A stretch of DNA of 64,000 bases, from the NCBI RefSeq assembly GCF_014197245.1, contig NZ_JACIFF010000003.1, positions 124,001 through 188,000 on the forward strand, read 5' to 3'. A model generated the notes under the pieces. The model saw nothing but the letters and a program-made list of their open reading frames with translations. It had not been told where the DNA came from and ran no database searches. The translations under genes and the position numbers were made by a program. This stretch comes from Neolewinella aquimaris (GTDB lineage Bacteria > Bacteroidota > Bacteroidia > Chitinophagales > Saprospiraceae). Of this stretch, positions 25,474 through 35,656 are shown piece by piece. Position 1 is the stretch's first letter; each line of letters opens with the position of its first letter.

Positions 25474-26268
25474 ATGGCACTGAGTAATTCTACCGAAAAC
25501 AAGTTGTTCATCACCGGATACACGGCCAAGGGGATCGTCTACTCACTCATCGGCATCTTCGCCATCGCCGGCGTAGTCGGTGGTGCAGGCGGCTCCGGTG
25601 GTGGGCCGAAGGCCGTCATCAGTTGGATCGGCACCAACCCCTTCGGTCAGGTCCTCCTGTTTCTGATCGGAGTGGGGCTGCTTGCCTACTGCAGCTGGCG
25701 CTGGTACACGGCCGTACAGGACAAAAAGAACGAAGGAAAGGATAAGGAAGGCATCGTGAAGCGCATCGCCTACGCCGTCAGCGGCACGGCCTACGGAATT
25801 CTGAGCGCCCATGCCTTCAAACTGGCCTTCACGAACAGCAGCGGCGGTGGCGGACAGAGCAAGCAGGACATCATCGCCCGCATCCTCTCCGAAAGCTGGG
25901 GTCCTTACGTTATCGGTGCCATCGCCCTCATCATGGCCGGCGTCGCGATTTTCCAATTATACCGGGCCGTCACCAACAAACACATGGACGGTATCGAGGG
26001 ACAGCAACTCAGCCACGACGAACGCGAAACCTTCAAGAAAACCGGTGAGGTAGGGCTTACCGCCCGCTTTGTTGTCTACGGCATCATCGCCTACTCCCTC
26101 TTCAAGGCCGCCACCATGGACGACGCGAGCAAGTTCAAGGGCATTGGTGAGTCGCTCTCCTACATCGAAAACCAATCGTACGGAGCCGCCTTACTTGTGA
26201 TCGTCGGACTGGGGCTGCTAGCCTACGGGCTCTTCATGTTCATCCGGGCGCGCTACGAGCGGGTCTAG
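25474..26268 (+). CDS. DUF1206 integral membrane protein
   Basis: A 264-residue membrane protein from ATG 25474 ('MALSNSTENKLFITGYTAKGIVYSLIGIF'). It has three repeated helix-pair units typical of DUF1206: 'GYTAKGIVYSLIG', 'RIAYAVSGTAYGILSAHAF' and 'ARFVVYGIIAYSLFKAA', each followed by a second hydrophobic helix, six membrane spans in all. A short glycine-rich loop ('GGAGGSGGGP') is in unit one. The function of the family is unknown. It is divergent from purA, and its stop overlaps the stop of the GNAT gene within a shared CTAG (26265-26268). Confidence 0.85.
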   Translation: MALSNSTENKLFITGYTAKGIVYSLIGIFAIAGVVGGAGGSGGGPKAVISWIGTNPFGQVLLFLIGVGLLAYCSWRWYTAVQDKKNEGKDKEGIVKRIAYAVSGTAYGILSAHAFKLAFTNSSGGGGQSKQDIIARILSESWGPYVIGAIALIMAGVAIFQLYRAVTNKHMDGIEGQQLSHDERETFKKTGEVGLTARFVVYGIIAYSLFKAATMDDASKFKGIGESLSYIENQSYGAALLVIVGLGLLAYGLFMFIRARYERV

Positions 26269-26819
26269 TCTCGGGGCAGCAACGTTTTTTCCATTCGCCA
26301 GTCTTCCATCAGGTAACCTTGGCCGATTTCCGTATCGAAGCGATCGATCTTCCTGAAACCTAAGTGCTCGTAAAAGCTGACGGCCGGGTTCTGAAAGTTG
26401 ACGTCCAGACGCAGCTTGGTTTGGTTCGCGCGGCGCGCAATCGCCTCCACCTTGTCGATCAGTGCCCGACCGTATCCGCGGCCCTGGGTACCGGGGAGCA
26501 AGTAGATTTTATGGATCTTGGTGGTGCCCGGCAGGTTATTCACTTCGTGACTTACGTAGCCCACCGGCCGGTACCTGAGTTGCGCGTGGTGGCTGTAGCC
26601 GGATGTTTCATCACCCAGTGCGTCGAGCAAAAGATGGAAGACGTGCCCCTTTTTTACCTGCTCCATCAGGGCTGCCTCGCTGTACATGAGGTCAAGCATG
26701 TACTCGATCTGGGCAGTAGAGAGAATACTTCCGAAGGTCTCTGGCCAGATCAGCCGAGCCAGTCGCTCAATGGTGGGGAAATCAGCCGCCGTAGCGGGTA
26801 CGATGCGGTACGTCTGCAT
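26265..26819 (-). CDS. GNAT family N-acetyltransferase
   Basis: A 184-residue acetyltransferase. The acetyl-CoA-binding motif A is 'IYLLPGTQGRGYGRALIDKV' (Q-x-x-G-x-G), followed by the conserved 'LRLDVNFQNPAVSFYEHLGFRKI' of motif B. The N-terminal 'YRIVPATAADFPTIERLARLIWPETFG' is typical. The acceptor substrate is unknown; relatives modify amino groups of small molecules or proteins. ATG 26819 lies 6 bp from the 3' end of the SRAP gene, so the two genes are probably co-transcribed, this one downstream. Confidence 0.9.
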   Translation of the reverse strand: MQTYRIVPATAADFPTIERLARLIWPETFGSILSTAQIEYMLDLMYSEAALMEQVKKGHVFHLLLDALGDETSGYSHHAQLRYRPVGYVSHEVNNLPGTTKIHKIYLLPGTQGRGYGRALIDKVEAIARRANQTKLRLDVNFQNPAVSFYEHLGFRKIDRFDTEIGQGYLMEDWRMEKTLLPRD

Positions 26820-26824
26820 GGGGG

Positions 26825-27499
26825 CTAATTTACCCGCTCGTGCAATTCAGGGCCATTGTTACGCACGTTTCCTACTTTCGAAGACACGGCATAGGGGCGC
26901 AGGGTGCCATCGGGCGGGGTGCGCAGGAGCCCAAGAATATCCGGAAGAGCGGCGTTCGGATCGAGCCACTGACTCTGCATTTCGTCGTCCAGCAGCAGCA
27001 TGGGCATCCGGTCGTGAATGGGTTGCATCTCCGCGTTGGGTGCTCCGGTAATGACCGAATAAGTGAATACGGTATCGCCGCCGTCCTTCGGTCGCCATTC
27101 CTCCCAGATGCCGGCCATAACCAGTAGCTGCTCGTCGGCGGGCATAATGCGGAAGGGGGTTTTCTTGCCGTCCTTGCGTTGCCATTCGTAGAAACTGTCG
27201 CCGATCACGAGGCACCGCCGTTCGCGGATGGGCTTGCGAAAACTGGGCTTGTCCTCGATCCCCTCACTCCGGGCGTTGATCATCCGGGCTCCGATGCCAA
27301 GGTCCTTGGCCCAAAAGGGCACCAGTCCCCAGCGAAAGGAGGATAGCCGGTCCGGCGCCTGGTCCGTGATCACCAACCCGTCCTGAGTAGGAGCCATATT
27401 GTAGTTGGCCTTAAGTCCGCCATCAGGATGTACAAGCTCCCTGGAAAACTGCTTACGCAGCTTGGCTTCATCGATGACTACGGAATAGCGACCACACAT
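26825..27499 (-). CDS. yedK: SRAP (YedK/HMCES) abasic-site DNA-crosslinking protein
   Basis: A 224-residue protein starting 'MCGRY': after removal of Met1 the catalytic Cys2 forms a thiazolidine link to abasic sites in single-stranded DNA. Other SRAP hallmarks are 'NYNMAPTQ', 'RWGLVPFWAKD', 'MINARSEGIEDKPSFRKPIRERRCLV', 'FYEWQ', 'TPFRIMP' and 'MQPIHDRMPMLL', the last giving the active-site His. It protects replication forks from abasic damage. It lies 10 bp downstream of infB and 6 bp upstream of the GNAT gene, suggesting one transcript. Confidence 0.95.
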   Translation of the reverse strand: MCGRYSVVIDEAKLRKQFSRELVHPDGGLKANYNMAPTQDGLVITDQAPDRLSSFRWGLVPFWAKDLGIGARMINARSEGIEDKPSFRKPIRERRCLVIGDSFYEWQRKDGKKTPFRIMPADEQLLVMAGIWEEWRPKDGGDTVFTYSVITGAPNAEMQPIHDRMPMLLLDDEMQSQWLDPNAALPDILGLLRTPPDGTLRPYAVSSKVGNVRNNGPELHERVN

Positions 27500-27509
27500 G
27501 GGGAGAGAT

Positions 27510-30383
27510 CTAATTAGACTGCATCTTCTGCTTAATCTCGATGATCTCGTATCCTTCGATCACGTCACCTTCACGGATGTCGTTGAAGTTCTTGATGTTA
27601 AGACCACACTCCATGCCGTTGCGTACTTCCTTGACGTCGTCCTTGAAGCGCTTGAGGCTGGCGAGTTCGCCCTGTTGTCCTTCCTTGAGGGGGAAGACGA
27701 CGATACCGTCGCGGATGACGCGAATGAGCGTGTTGCGGGTGATCTTTCCTTCCTCCACGAAACAGCCGGCAATGGTACCAACCTTGGAGATCTTGAACAC
27801 TTCCCGTACGGAGACCTGACAGGTGGTCTTCTCCTCGCGGGTCGGCTCGAGCATGCCTTCGATGGCGCTGCTGATCTCGTCGATGGCTTCGTAGATGATC
27901 GAGTAGCTTTTGATCTCCACCCCTTCGCGTTCGGCGAGTTTGCGGGCGGATGAGCTGGGACGCACCTGGAAACCAACGATGATGGCATCCGAAGCGGTAG
28001 CCAGCAGAATGTCGGAATCGATGATCTGACCGACGGCCTTGTGGATCACGTTTACCTGTACGGTCTCCTGCGATAGCTTGATGAGCGAATCGGACAGGGC
28101 CTCTACGGAACCGTCCACGTCGCCCTTGACGATGAGGTTGAGTTCCTTAAAGGTACCGAGGGCAAGACGACGGCCAATCTCATCGAGCGAAACGCGCTTG
28201 GCGGCACGGTTGGCCTGTTCGCGGCTGATTTGGGCGCGGCGGCTGGCCAGCTGACGGGCTTCCTGCTCGCTGGCCATCACTTTCATGATCTCACCGGCCT
28301 GCGGGGCACCATCGAGACCGAGCAGGAGCACCGGCGAACCGGGACCAACTTCGGTTACCCGCTTGTTGCGCTCGTTGAACATGGCACGGACGCGTCCACT
28401 GGCTTCGCCGGCGACAAGAATGTCCTGCACCCTCAGGGTACCGTGTTGTACCAGAATCTTGGTTACGTAGCCACGACCTTTTTCCAGCGAGGCTTCCAAC
28501 ACGGTAGCTACGGCGGGGCGGTCGGGGTTGGCGGTGAGTTCCAGCATTTCGGCTTCGAGGAGCACCTTTTCGAGGAGTTCCGTGATGCCTTCTCCCTTGA
28601 GGGCGCTGATGTCCTGCGACTGGTACTTGCCTCCCCACTCTTCGACCTGGTAGCCCATGGAGGCGAGTTCGGTCTTGATGCGGTCGGGGTTGGCACCGGG
28701 ACGGTCGATCTTGTTGATCGCGAAGATCATGGGTACTCCGGCGGCTTCGGCGTGACTGATGGCCTCCTTGGTTTGGGGCATCACGTTGTCGTCGGCGGCA
28801 ATGATGATGATGGCGATGTCGGTCACCTTCGCACCCCGCGCACGCATGGCCGTAAAGGCTTCGTGACCGGGCGTATCGAGGAAGGTGATTTCCTTTCCGT
28901 TGTCCAGTTTCACCTCGTAGGCACCGATGTGCTGGGTGATGCCACCGGCTTCTCCGGCGATTACGTTGGAGTCGCGGATGCGGTCGAGCAGCGAGGTCTT
29001 ACCGTGATCGACGTGTCCCATTACGGTCACGATCGGTGGGCGAGACTCCAGGTCTTCGGGATCGTCGAAGAATTCTTCTTCCTCCTCTTCGGATTCGTCG
29101 ACGTTGATGAACTCGACCTCGTGGTTGAATTCTTCGGCAACGAGTTCGATGATCTCGGCGTCGAGTCGCTGGTTGATGGAGACGATCACGCCGGCATTCA
29201 TACAGGCGGTGATGACTTCGCCGATACCGACGTCCATCATGTTAGCCAACTCCTGCGCGGTCACGAATTCCGTCACCTGCAGCTTGTCGTTGGTCTGTTC
29301 GTGCTCCATCGCTTCCTGCTTCTCGCGGATGCGATCGCGGTTGTCACGACGTTGGCGTTGACGTTTCTTCTTGCCGCCGCCGCCCTGTAGGCGGGCCATG
29401 GTGGCCTTGATCTTGTCTTCGATGTCCTTAGCGGAAACCTCACGGGGTTCGTCGTTGCGACCACCGGTGCGGCCGCGGTCGCTGCCGCCACGTGCTCCAC
29501 CGCGCTGGCCGCCGGTCTGGGGCGGTCCGGTGGTGATCTTTTTCCGTTTCCGCTTTTTGCGGCTGTCGTCGGTAGAGGTGGCACCGCGCTTTTCGGGCTT
29601 CTTAATCTCGATCTTACCGAGCACCTTCAGGCCACGCAGTTTTGGTTCGGCCGTAACATGCAAATCGGGAGTATCCGTAGCCTTCACTTCCGTGACGGGT
29701 GCGGTGGGTTCCGGTTTGTTCGGCTTTGCTGCGGCGGGCGCGGCAGGTTTGGGCGGCGCCTGTTCCTGCGGGGCTCGTTTGGCCTGTGGCTGGGGGGCGG
29801 GCTTGCGCTGATCGGGCTTGGTCCGGGGCTGGTCCTTTTTGGCGGGCCGGCGCTTGTTGGCGTCCAGATCGATCCTTCCCATCACCTTCAGGCCGGGCAC
29901 TTCGCGCTTTTGCGGTTCCTGGGCGGCGGGCGGTTGCTGCGGCGCTTGGGGTGCCGACTGAGCGGGCGACTGCGGTTTGGCGGCTGTCTCCTCCTGCTTC
30001 TGCACGGGCTTGGCTTCCGGCTGGGCCTGAGCGGGCGGCGGCGGGGCGGGCACGGTAGCTTTTGCTACCGGCTGGGGCTGCACGGGCGGCGGGGCCGGGA
30101 CGCTTACCGGACGGGGGGGCGGTGGCGGTGGGGTAGCGCGCACGACGGGCGGAGGCGGTGGGGGCGGCGGGGCCGTTGGGCGGGTGCCGAACTCCATCTT
30201 GCTCGCTTTCTCCTTGTCCGATATGGCCTTGGCGAATTCCTGACGCACGGCGGATTCCATCTCGTTACTGACTTGCGCGATCGGCTTATTCTCGATCTCG
30301 AAGCCCTTACCGGTCAGGAACTCGACTATCGTCGAGGTCGCCACGTTCAATTCCTTCGCTACTTTAATTAGTCGTTTACTCAT
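27510..30383 (-). CDS. infB: Translation initiation factor IF-2
   Basis: A 957-residue GTPase that places initiator fMet-tRNA on the 30S ribosome. Its N-terminus has an IF2-N motif ('[23 protein letters not shown]'). Then comes a long proline/glutamine/alanine-rich linker (~70-260) and a basic region ('RKKRKRKK', 'KKKRQRQRR', ~280-350) with a second IF2-N-like stretch ('[22 protein letters not shown]'). The G domain starts near residue 455: 'GHVDHGKTS' (Lys462), 'DTPGHEAF' and 'NKIDRPG'. Domains III-IV follow, with '[13 protein letters not shown]'. It is unusual that neither nusA nor rimP lies upstream; the preceding gene is a DUF1801 protein 280 bp away. Confidence 0.97.
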   Translation of the reverse strand: MSKRLIKVAKELNVATSTIVEFLTGKGFEIENKPIAQVSNEMESAVRQEFAKAISDKEKASKMEFGTRPTAPPPPPPPPVVRATPPPPPPRPVSVPAPPPVQPQPVAKATVPAPPPPAQAQPEAKPVQKQEETAAKPQSPAQSAPQAPQQPPAAQEPQKREVPGLKVMGRIDLDANKRRPAKKDQPRTKPDQRKPAPQPQAKRAPQEQAPPKPAAPAAAKPNKPEPTAPVTEVKATDTPDLHVTAEPKLRGLKVLGKIEIKKPEKRGATSTDDSRKKRKRKKITTGPPQTGGQRGGARGGSDRGRTGGRNDEPREVSAKDIEDKIKATMARLQGGGGKKKRQRQRRDNRDRIREKQEAMEHEQTNDKLQVTEFVTAQELANMMDVGIGEVITACMNAGVIVSINQRLDAEIIELVAEEFNHEVEFINVDESEEEEEEFFDDPEDLESRPPIVTVMGHVDHGKTSLLDRIRDSNVIAGEAGGITQHIGAYEVKLDNGKEITFLDTPGHEAFTAMRARGAKVTDIAIIIIAADDNVMPQTKEAISHAEAAGVPMIFAINKIDRPGANPDRIKTELASMGYQVEEWGGKYQSQDISALKGEGITELLEKVLLEAEMLELTANPDRPAVATVLEASLEKGRGYVTKILVQHGTLRVQDILVAGEASGRVRAMFNERNKRVTEVGPGSPVLLLGLDGAPQAGEIMKVMASEQEARQLASRRAQISREQANRAAKRVSLDEIGRRLALGTFKELNLIVKGDVDGSVEALSDSLIKLSQETVQVNVIHKAVGQIIDSDILLATASDAIIVGFQVRPSSSARKLAEREGVEIKSYSIIYEAIDEISSAIEGMLEPTREEKTTCQVSVREVFKISKVGTIAGCFVEEGKITRNTLIRVIRDGIVVFPLKEGQQGELASLKRFKDDVKEVRNGMECGLNIKNFNDIREGDVIEGYEIIEIKQKMQSN

Positions 30384-30541
30384 TCGATCTCTTAAGCACG
30401 TCGTTGTTTTACCGCGGGGTGCCGCCGCGGGGCCATTTAGAACTACCCTAAAAAGCCGATTTCCCCCATCTGCCTGACGCCGCGTTGGAGGACAACTTCC
30501 GGAACACTATCCGAATGCGACGCAAATATAACTCAATCTAA

Positions 30542-30574
30542 GGTACAATGCGGCAGGCTCACCTGCTTTGTACC
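30542..30574. repeat. Hairpin-forming repeat, family C-like
   Basis: ggtacaatgcggcagg and cctgctttgtacc form inverted arms within the 279-bp gap 30384-30662. The gtacaatgcggc start matches family C repeats elsewhere. It may be a terminator for the DUF1801 transcript (inference). The rest of this gap shows no gene. Confidence 0.5.
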
Positions 30575-30662
30575 GTGTCTGGGTAAACGCCTGTACGCAA
30601 ACATGGTTTATTCCCCACCCCCAATGATTCTTTTACGACCCACACCTTGTCCCTGAAGGCAA

Positions 30663-31085
30663 TCAGTACGCGATATTTCCCTTCCTTACTCTCGCTACCG
30701 TAGACTCGACGAGCAAGCGCAGGATATCCACGTCCACCTCGGTAAGCCGTTTAAGGTACAGGCAACTCTTACCGGTCTTGTGCTTGCCCAGTTTCGCCAG
30801 CAGCTCCGTTTCTCCCTTTATGCCACCCATCAGGTAAACGGTGAGGTCATTCTTGCGCGGACTGAAGCCTACTTCCATCCAGTCGCCCTCCCGACCGCTC
30901 GCGTATACGTAGTGGTAGGTCCCGAATCCGACGATGCTGTCTCCCCACATCACCGGCGGTTCACCGGTCACTTCCGTCATCAGGTCGATGATGGCCTGGC
31001 TGTCGGCACGCTTGTCGGGATCCGGGATGCCTTCAATGAATTCGGCTACCGATTGCTGGGTAGGTTGCGTCTTATTCGTTGCCAT
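30663..31085 (-). CDS. DUF1801 domain protein
   Basis: A 140-residue protein from ATG 31085 ('MATNKTQPTQQSVAEFIEGIPDPDKRADSQAIIDLM'); the longer frame to 31160 covers an intergenic region. DUF1801 (YdhG-like, related to frataxin-fold YdeI proteins) is recognised by 'EPPVMWGDSIVGFGTYHY' and 'GFSPRKNDLTVYLMGG' and a C-terminal 'LGKHKTGKSCLYLKRL'. The function is unknown; relatives may bind metals or small molecules. It is transcribed divergently from the amidohydrolase gene. Confidence 0.88.
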   Translation of the reverse strand: MATNKTQPTQQSVAEFIEGIPDPDKRADSQAIIDLMTEVTGEPPVMWGDSIVGFGTYHYVYASGREGDWMEVGFSPRKNDLTVYLMGGIKGETELLAKLGKHKTGKSCLYLKRLTEVDVDILRLLVESTVARVRKGNIAY

Positions 31086-31198
31086 GGTGCTGGGTATATG
31101 TGCTGTATTTGCGTAAGTTCGTATTTTTCCGCCACGCTTTTTAGGATTTACGCTCTCCAAAGACCAACCGAATTCATCGCCTCAATAATTCTACCTCC

Positions 31199-34180
31199 AT
31201 GTCGATAAGACTCTGGCCGGCCACCGTCCTGGCCCTGATCCTCTGCGCCGGTTACGCCCGCGCCCAGGTTACATTCCCCTACAACGGTGTTTACGACCAG
31301 CGCGAGGGCCATTACGCCTTCACGGGAGCCACGGTACACGTGAGTCCGGAGCAAACGCTGGAAGACGCTACCCTTACCATTCGCGACGGGAAGATCGTCT
31401 CCGTTGTCGCCGGGGGGGCGGTGAACGCAGGAGCAGTGGAAGTCAGCATGAGCGGCAAACACATCTACCCAAGCTTCATCGAAGTGTACGGTGACTACGG
31501 TATGCCCGAAGTAAAGGAGGGAAGCCGCGGTCGTGGCACCCCACCCCAGCTGGAAAGCAACACCGATGGCGCCTACGCCTGGAACCAGGCCCTGCGCCCG
31601 GAAACGGACGCCTCGGCCCTGTTTACGATCGATGCCAAAGCGGCAAAGACACTGCGGGAGGCCGGATTCGGTACCGTCTCCACCCACCACCCCGACGGCA
31701 TCAGTCGCGGGACGGCAGCCGTGGTCACCCTGGCCGAAAGCAACGACAACGAAGTGCTCATCAAGCGCAACGCCGCCCACCACCTTTCCTTCGACAAGGG
31801 ATCGTCCGGACAGGCCTACCCCAACTCCCGCATGGGTGAGATCGCCCTGCTGCGGCAGACCTACCTCGACGCCGACTGGTACGCAAAGCAGCGCGGGGAG
31901 GAAACCAACCTGAGTCTCGAGGCCTGGAGCAAACTACAGGACCTGCCCCAAATCTTTGCCGTCGACAACTGGCAGGATGCCCTGCGCGCCGATCAGGTCG
32001 GCGATGAATTCGGGAAGCAATATGTGATCCGGGGAAGCGGCGACGAGTACCAGCGGCTACAACCACTAAAGGCTTCGGGGGCCACCTTTATCCTTCCCCT
32101 TAAGTTTCCCGAAACCTACGATGTAAGCGACCCCTTCGCCGCCGACCTGATCTCGGTCGGCCAACTCCGTCACTGGGAGCGGGCTCCCGGTAACGTCGCC
32201 GCCGTAGCGCAGGCCGGCATTCCCTTCGTCCTCACCGCTGACGGACTCGAAAAGCCCACCGAGCTCCACGATGCCATGCGCAAGGCGATCGAGGCGGGTG
32301 CCGATCCCGCTACCGTGCTTGCCGGTCTCACGACCGGTCCGGCCAAACTCCTCGGCATCGATCAACTCGTAGGCACCCTGGAAAAGGGCAAGCTGGCCAA
32401 CTTCATTGTGACCGATAAGGATCCCTTTACGGAAAAAGCCACCATCTACCAGAACTGGGTGCAGGGACAAGCCTTTGAGCTCAAGCCCCTACAGTCCGTA
32501 GATCTGGCTGATGCATACGACATCACCCTGGGAGACAGTAAATTTTCCGCAAACATCACGGGCGATCCGGGCAGCCAGAAAATGAGCGTCAGCCCGGCCG
32601 GCGATACCACTACCGCCGACGTCACCTTCACGGAGAGCGGCGGCGTGATCACCTTCCGCTTCCGCCCCGGCAAGGAGGGAGGCTACTACCGCATCAATGC
32701 CACCCCCGACGGGGAAGGCTACACCGGCACCGGCCGCGATCCCGAAGGCAACATCGTCACCTTCACCGCTACTCCGGCTAAGGCAACTAAGGCGGAAGAA
32801 GCTAAGAAAGACGAGAAAAAGGAAGACGAACGTCCGGAATACAAGAGCCGGCTCACCTATCCCAATATTTCCTACGGCCTGACCGAAATGCCCGAGGCAG
32901 GAAAGGTGCTCTTCCGCAACGCCACCGTCTGGACCAACGAAGCCGACGGTATCCTGGAAAACACCGACGTACTCATCGAAGACGGGAAGATCAGCCGGGT
33001 CGGTAAGGACCTGTCCGATCGCGGGGCACAGGTGATCGATGCTACGGGCATGCACCTCACCAGCGGCATCATCGACGAGCACAGCCACATTGCCCTCAGC
33101 GACGTGAACGAAGGCACCGAGTCGAGCACCGCCGAAGTGCGCATGGCCGACGTGGTCGATGCCGTGGACGAAAACATCTACCGCCAGCTCGCGGGTGGGG
33201 TGACCACCAGTCAGCTTCTACACGGTTCGGCCAACCCGATCGGTGGCCAGTCGGCCCTGATCAAGCTTCGTTGGGGCGCAACTCCCCAGGAAATGATGTT
33301 CGAGGGTGCCGACCCCTTCATCAAGTTTGCCCTCGGAGAGAACGTGAAGCAGTCCAACTGGGGCGATATGAATCGGGTACGCTATCCCCAAACCCGCATG
33401 GGCGTGGAGCAGATCTTCGAGAACTACTTCAGCCGCGCCGCGGAGTACGGCCGTGCCGTGAAGGCCGGCGAAAACGTACGCCGCGACCTGGAACTGGAAA
33501 CCCTACTGGAAATCCTCAACGGAGAACGCTTCATCACCTGCCACAGCTACCAGCAGGGAGAGATCAATATGTTGATGGAACTGGCCGAACGCCACGACTT
33601 CCGCGTCAACACCTTTACCCACATCCTGGAAGGCTACAAGGTGGCCGATAAGATGGCCGAACACGGCGCGGCCGGCTCAACCTTCTCCGACTGGTGGGCC
33701 TACAAATTCGAGGTGAATGAAGCCATCCCCTACAATGGTGCCCTGATGCACGAACAGGGTGTACTTACCGGCTTTAACTCCGACGATGCCGAAATGGCCC
33801 GTCGCCTTAACCAGGAAGCCGCTAAGGCCGTCCTGTTCGGTGACGTGAATGAGGAGGAAGCCTGGAAATTCGTTACCCTCAATCCGGCTAAAATGCTGCA
33901 CATCGACGACCGCGTTGGCAGTATTCGTACGGGAAAGGATGCCGACCTCGTGCTCTGGAACGATCACCCCATGAGCATCTACGCCCGCGCCGAACGCACC
34001 TACGTTGACGGCAAGGAATACTTCAACCGCGAGGAAAACGAGGCCCGCCGTACCGAGCTGCTCGCCGAACGCAATGCCCTTATCCAGGCAAGCCTCGACG
34101 ACAAGAAAAGCGGGGCCAAAACGCAGTCGCCGAAGGGCAACAGCCGCCGCCTGCTTCACTGCGATAGCGTAAACCACTAA
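31199..34180 (+). CDS. Secreted two-module amidohydrolase; N-terminal module lacks metal ligands
   Basis: A 993-residue protein with a signal peptide ('SIRLWPATVLALILCAGYARAQ'). It contains two amidohydrolase-like modules. In module 1 (~30-430) the expected P-G-x-x-D-x-H-x-H is 'PSFIEVYGD' (residues 91-99), so both histidines are replaced; it still ends with 'LLGIDQLVGTLEKGKLANFIV'. A beta-rich link with a lysine/glutamate stretch ('KAEEAKKDEKKEDE') joins it to module 2 (~570-960), which is intact: His628-x-His630 in 'DEHSHI', His782 in 'CHSYQQGE', His808 in 'FTHILEGYK' and Asp862/863 in 'FNSDDAE'. Module 2 could be an exported imidazolonepropionase/dipeptidase-like hydrolase. The next gene starts 10 bp later. 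Confidence 0.85.
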   Translation: MSIRLWPATVLALILCAGYARAQVTFPYNGVYDQREGHYAFTGATVHVSPEQTLEDATLTIRDGKIVSVVAGGAVNAGAVEVSMSGKHIYPSFIEVYGDYGMPEVKEGSRGRGTPPQLESNTDGAYAWNQALRPETDASALFTIDAKAAKTLREAGFGTVSTHHPDGISRGTAAVVTLAESNDNEVLIKRNAAHHLSFDKGSSGQAYPNSRMGEIALLRQTYLDADWYAKQRGEETNLSLEAWSKLQDLPQIFAVDNWQDALRADQVGDEFGKQYVIRGSGDEYQRLQPLKASGATFILPLKFPETYDVSDPFAADLISVGQLRHWERAPGNVAAVAQAGIPFVLTADGLEKPTELHDAMRKAIEAGADPATVLAGLTTGPAKLLGIDQLVGTLEKGKLANFIVTDKDPFTEKATIYQNWVQGQAFELKPLQSVDLADAYDITLGDSKFSANITGDPGSQKMSVSPAGDTTTADVTFTESGGVITFRFRPGKEGGYYRINATPDGEGYTGTGRDPEGNIVTFTATPAKATKAEEAKKDEKKEDERPEYKSRLTYPNISYGLTEMPEAGKVLFRNATVWTNEADGILENTDVLIEDGKISRVGKDLSDRGAQVIDATGMHLTSGIIDEHSHIALSDVNEGTESSTAEVRMADVVDAVDENIYRQLAGGVTTSQLLHGSANPIGGQSALIKLRWGATPQEMMFEGADPFIKFALGENVKQSNWGDMNRVRYPQTRMGVEQIFENYFSRAAEYGRAVKAGENVRRDLELETLLEILNGERFITCHSYQQGEINMLMELAERHDFRVNTFTHILEGYKVADKMAEHGAAGSTFSDWWAYKFEVNEAIPYNGALMHEQGVLTGFNSDDAEMARRLNQEAAKAVLFGDVNEEEAWKFVTLNPAKMLHIDDRVGSIRTGKDADLVLWNDHPMSIYARAERTYVDGKEYFNREENEARRTELLAERNALIQASLDDKKSGAKTQSPKGNSRRLLHCDSVNH

Positions 34181-34190
34181 AGAAAGAACC

Positions 34191-35486
34191 ATGAACTATA
34201 GCATAAAGAACCCACTGACCCTGCTTTTGGTCCTATTTCTTTGCACCTGCGTCCCCGCCCAGAATCCCACGCCGGCAGCAAGACAGGCCGCCCCCCTGGC
34301 CGTAACCGGTGTAACGGTACACGTAGGCGACGGAACGGTCATCGAAAATGCCACCCTGCTCATCCGTAACGGTAAAATCGAGAATGTAGGGAGTAACCTG
34401 CCGGTCCCCGCCGGCTACGAAACGCTGGACGCCAGCGGTAAGGAGGTGTATCCCGGCCTGATCGCCCTCAACAGCCAATTGGGCCTTACCGAGATCGGTG
34501 CCGTACGGGCCACCAACGATCAGCGCGAAGTGGGGACCTTCAATCCCAACGCGCGGGCCCTGATTGCCTTTAATACCGACTCCCAGGTAATCCCTACCGT
34601 ACGGGCGCGCGGCGTACTGCTGGCCCAGGCCACCCCGGAAGGAAGCCTGGTGAGCGGCCGCAGCAGCATCATGCAACTCGACGGCTGGAACTTCGAGGAC
34701 GCCGCGGTGCTGGCCGATGATGGCATCCACATCAACTGGCCCAACCGCAACAGCTACAATTGGCAGACCGGCGACCTGAAGCCAAACGAGAACTACGACG
34801 AGCAGGTGCGTGAACTCGAATCCTTCCTGGAGCAGGCCATTGGCTACTGCGGCCGGCCGGAAGGGGAGGGCAGCCGACTGCTGAAGCTGGAGGCCTTCTG
34901 CGAGGCGATCGCGGGCAACGCCAATGCCTACCTCCACGCCGACGAAGCCCGTAACATCCAGGCCGGCGTACTGCTGATGAAGCGCATCGGGGCCAAGCCG
35001 GTCGTGGTGGGCGGTAGTCAGGCTTACCTGATCACCGACTTTCTGAAGCGGGAAAGCGTGCCGGTGATCCTGAGCAGCACCCAGGCCCTGCCCAACTCAC
35101 AGGACGATGCCGTCGACCAGCCCTACCGCAACCCGGCCCTGCTGGCAGAAGCGGGAGTGGAATTCGCCATTAGTCACGAAGGCTACTGGCAGCAGCGCAA
35201 CCTGCCTTTCGTGGCCGGACAGGCGGTCGGATTCGGCCTGCCCTACGAGAAAGCAGTAGAGGCGATTACGCTGGCCCCGGCCCGGATCGTCGGCATCGCG
35301 GCGGATTACGGAAGCATCGCCACCGGAAAAAGTGCTACCTTTGTGATCGTAAATGGCGATTTGCTGGACATGCGCAGCAGCGTTGTCGAGAAAGCGTACA
35401 TCGATGGAAGAGATGTCAACCTGGACAACAAACAGGCCGAGCTCTACCGCAAGTTTACCGAAAAATATAGCCGGGTGACCCGGTAA
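34191..35486 (+). CDS. Secreted amidohydrolase-like protein without metal-binding histidines
   Basis: A 431-residue protein with a signal peptide ('NPLTLLLVLFLCTCVPAQ'; a Cys is present but the cleavage looks like signal peptidase I). The fold is that of composite-barrel amidohydrolases ('VTGVTVHVGDGTVIENATLLIRNGKI', 'GIAADYGSIATGKSATFVI'), but the metal motif reads 'PGLIALNSQ' (88-96) instead of P-G-x-x-D-x-H-x-H, so catalytic metals probably cannot bind. It resembles the N-terminal module of the preceding 993-residue protein. It starts 10 bp after that gene, so the two are an operon and may form a complex. A regulatory or scaffolding role is inferred. Confidence 0.85.
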   Translation: MNYSIKNPLTLLLVLFLCTCVPAQNPTPAARQAAPLAVTGVTVHVGDGTVIENATLLIRNGKIENVGSNLPVPAGYETLDASGKEVYPGLIALNSQLGLTEIGAVRATNDQREVGTFNPNARALIAFNTDSQVIPTVRARGVLLAQATPEGSLVSGRSSIMQLDGWNFEDAAVLADDGIHINWPNRNSYNWQTGDLKPNENYDEQVRELESFLEQAIGYCGRPEGEGSRLLKLEAFCEAIAGNANAYLHADEARNIQAGVLLMKRIGAKPVVVGGSQAYLITDFLKRESVPVILSSTQALPNSQDDAVDQPYRNPALLAEAGVEFAISHEGYWQQRNLPFVAGQAVGFGLPYEKAVEAITLAPARIVGIAADYGSIATGKSATFVIVNGDLLDMRSSVVEKAYIDGRDVNLDNKQAELYRKFTEKYSRVTR

Positions 35487-35656
35487 CCGCCTACCGTACC
35501 CAGCAATTTTTCAGTGTAGTGGCCCGCTTTCCTCAGGGAGATGCGGGCCACTCCTGGTTTTGGGCCGTTCGTCAGGTGGTTGACTGCGTACTTCTAATAG
35601 GAGGGTGGAGTAGATCGGAGGTCGTTACTTTCGTCGGGTACTTCCAATTGCACTGC

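Noticed and set aside
28230-29390. 386-codon frame antisense to infB
   Set aside because: infB is unmistakable on the minus strand; the plus frame is a codon-bias artefact.
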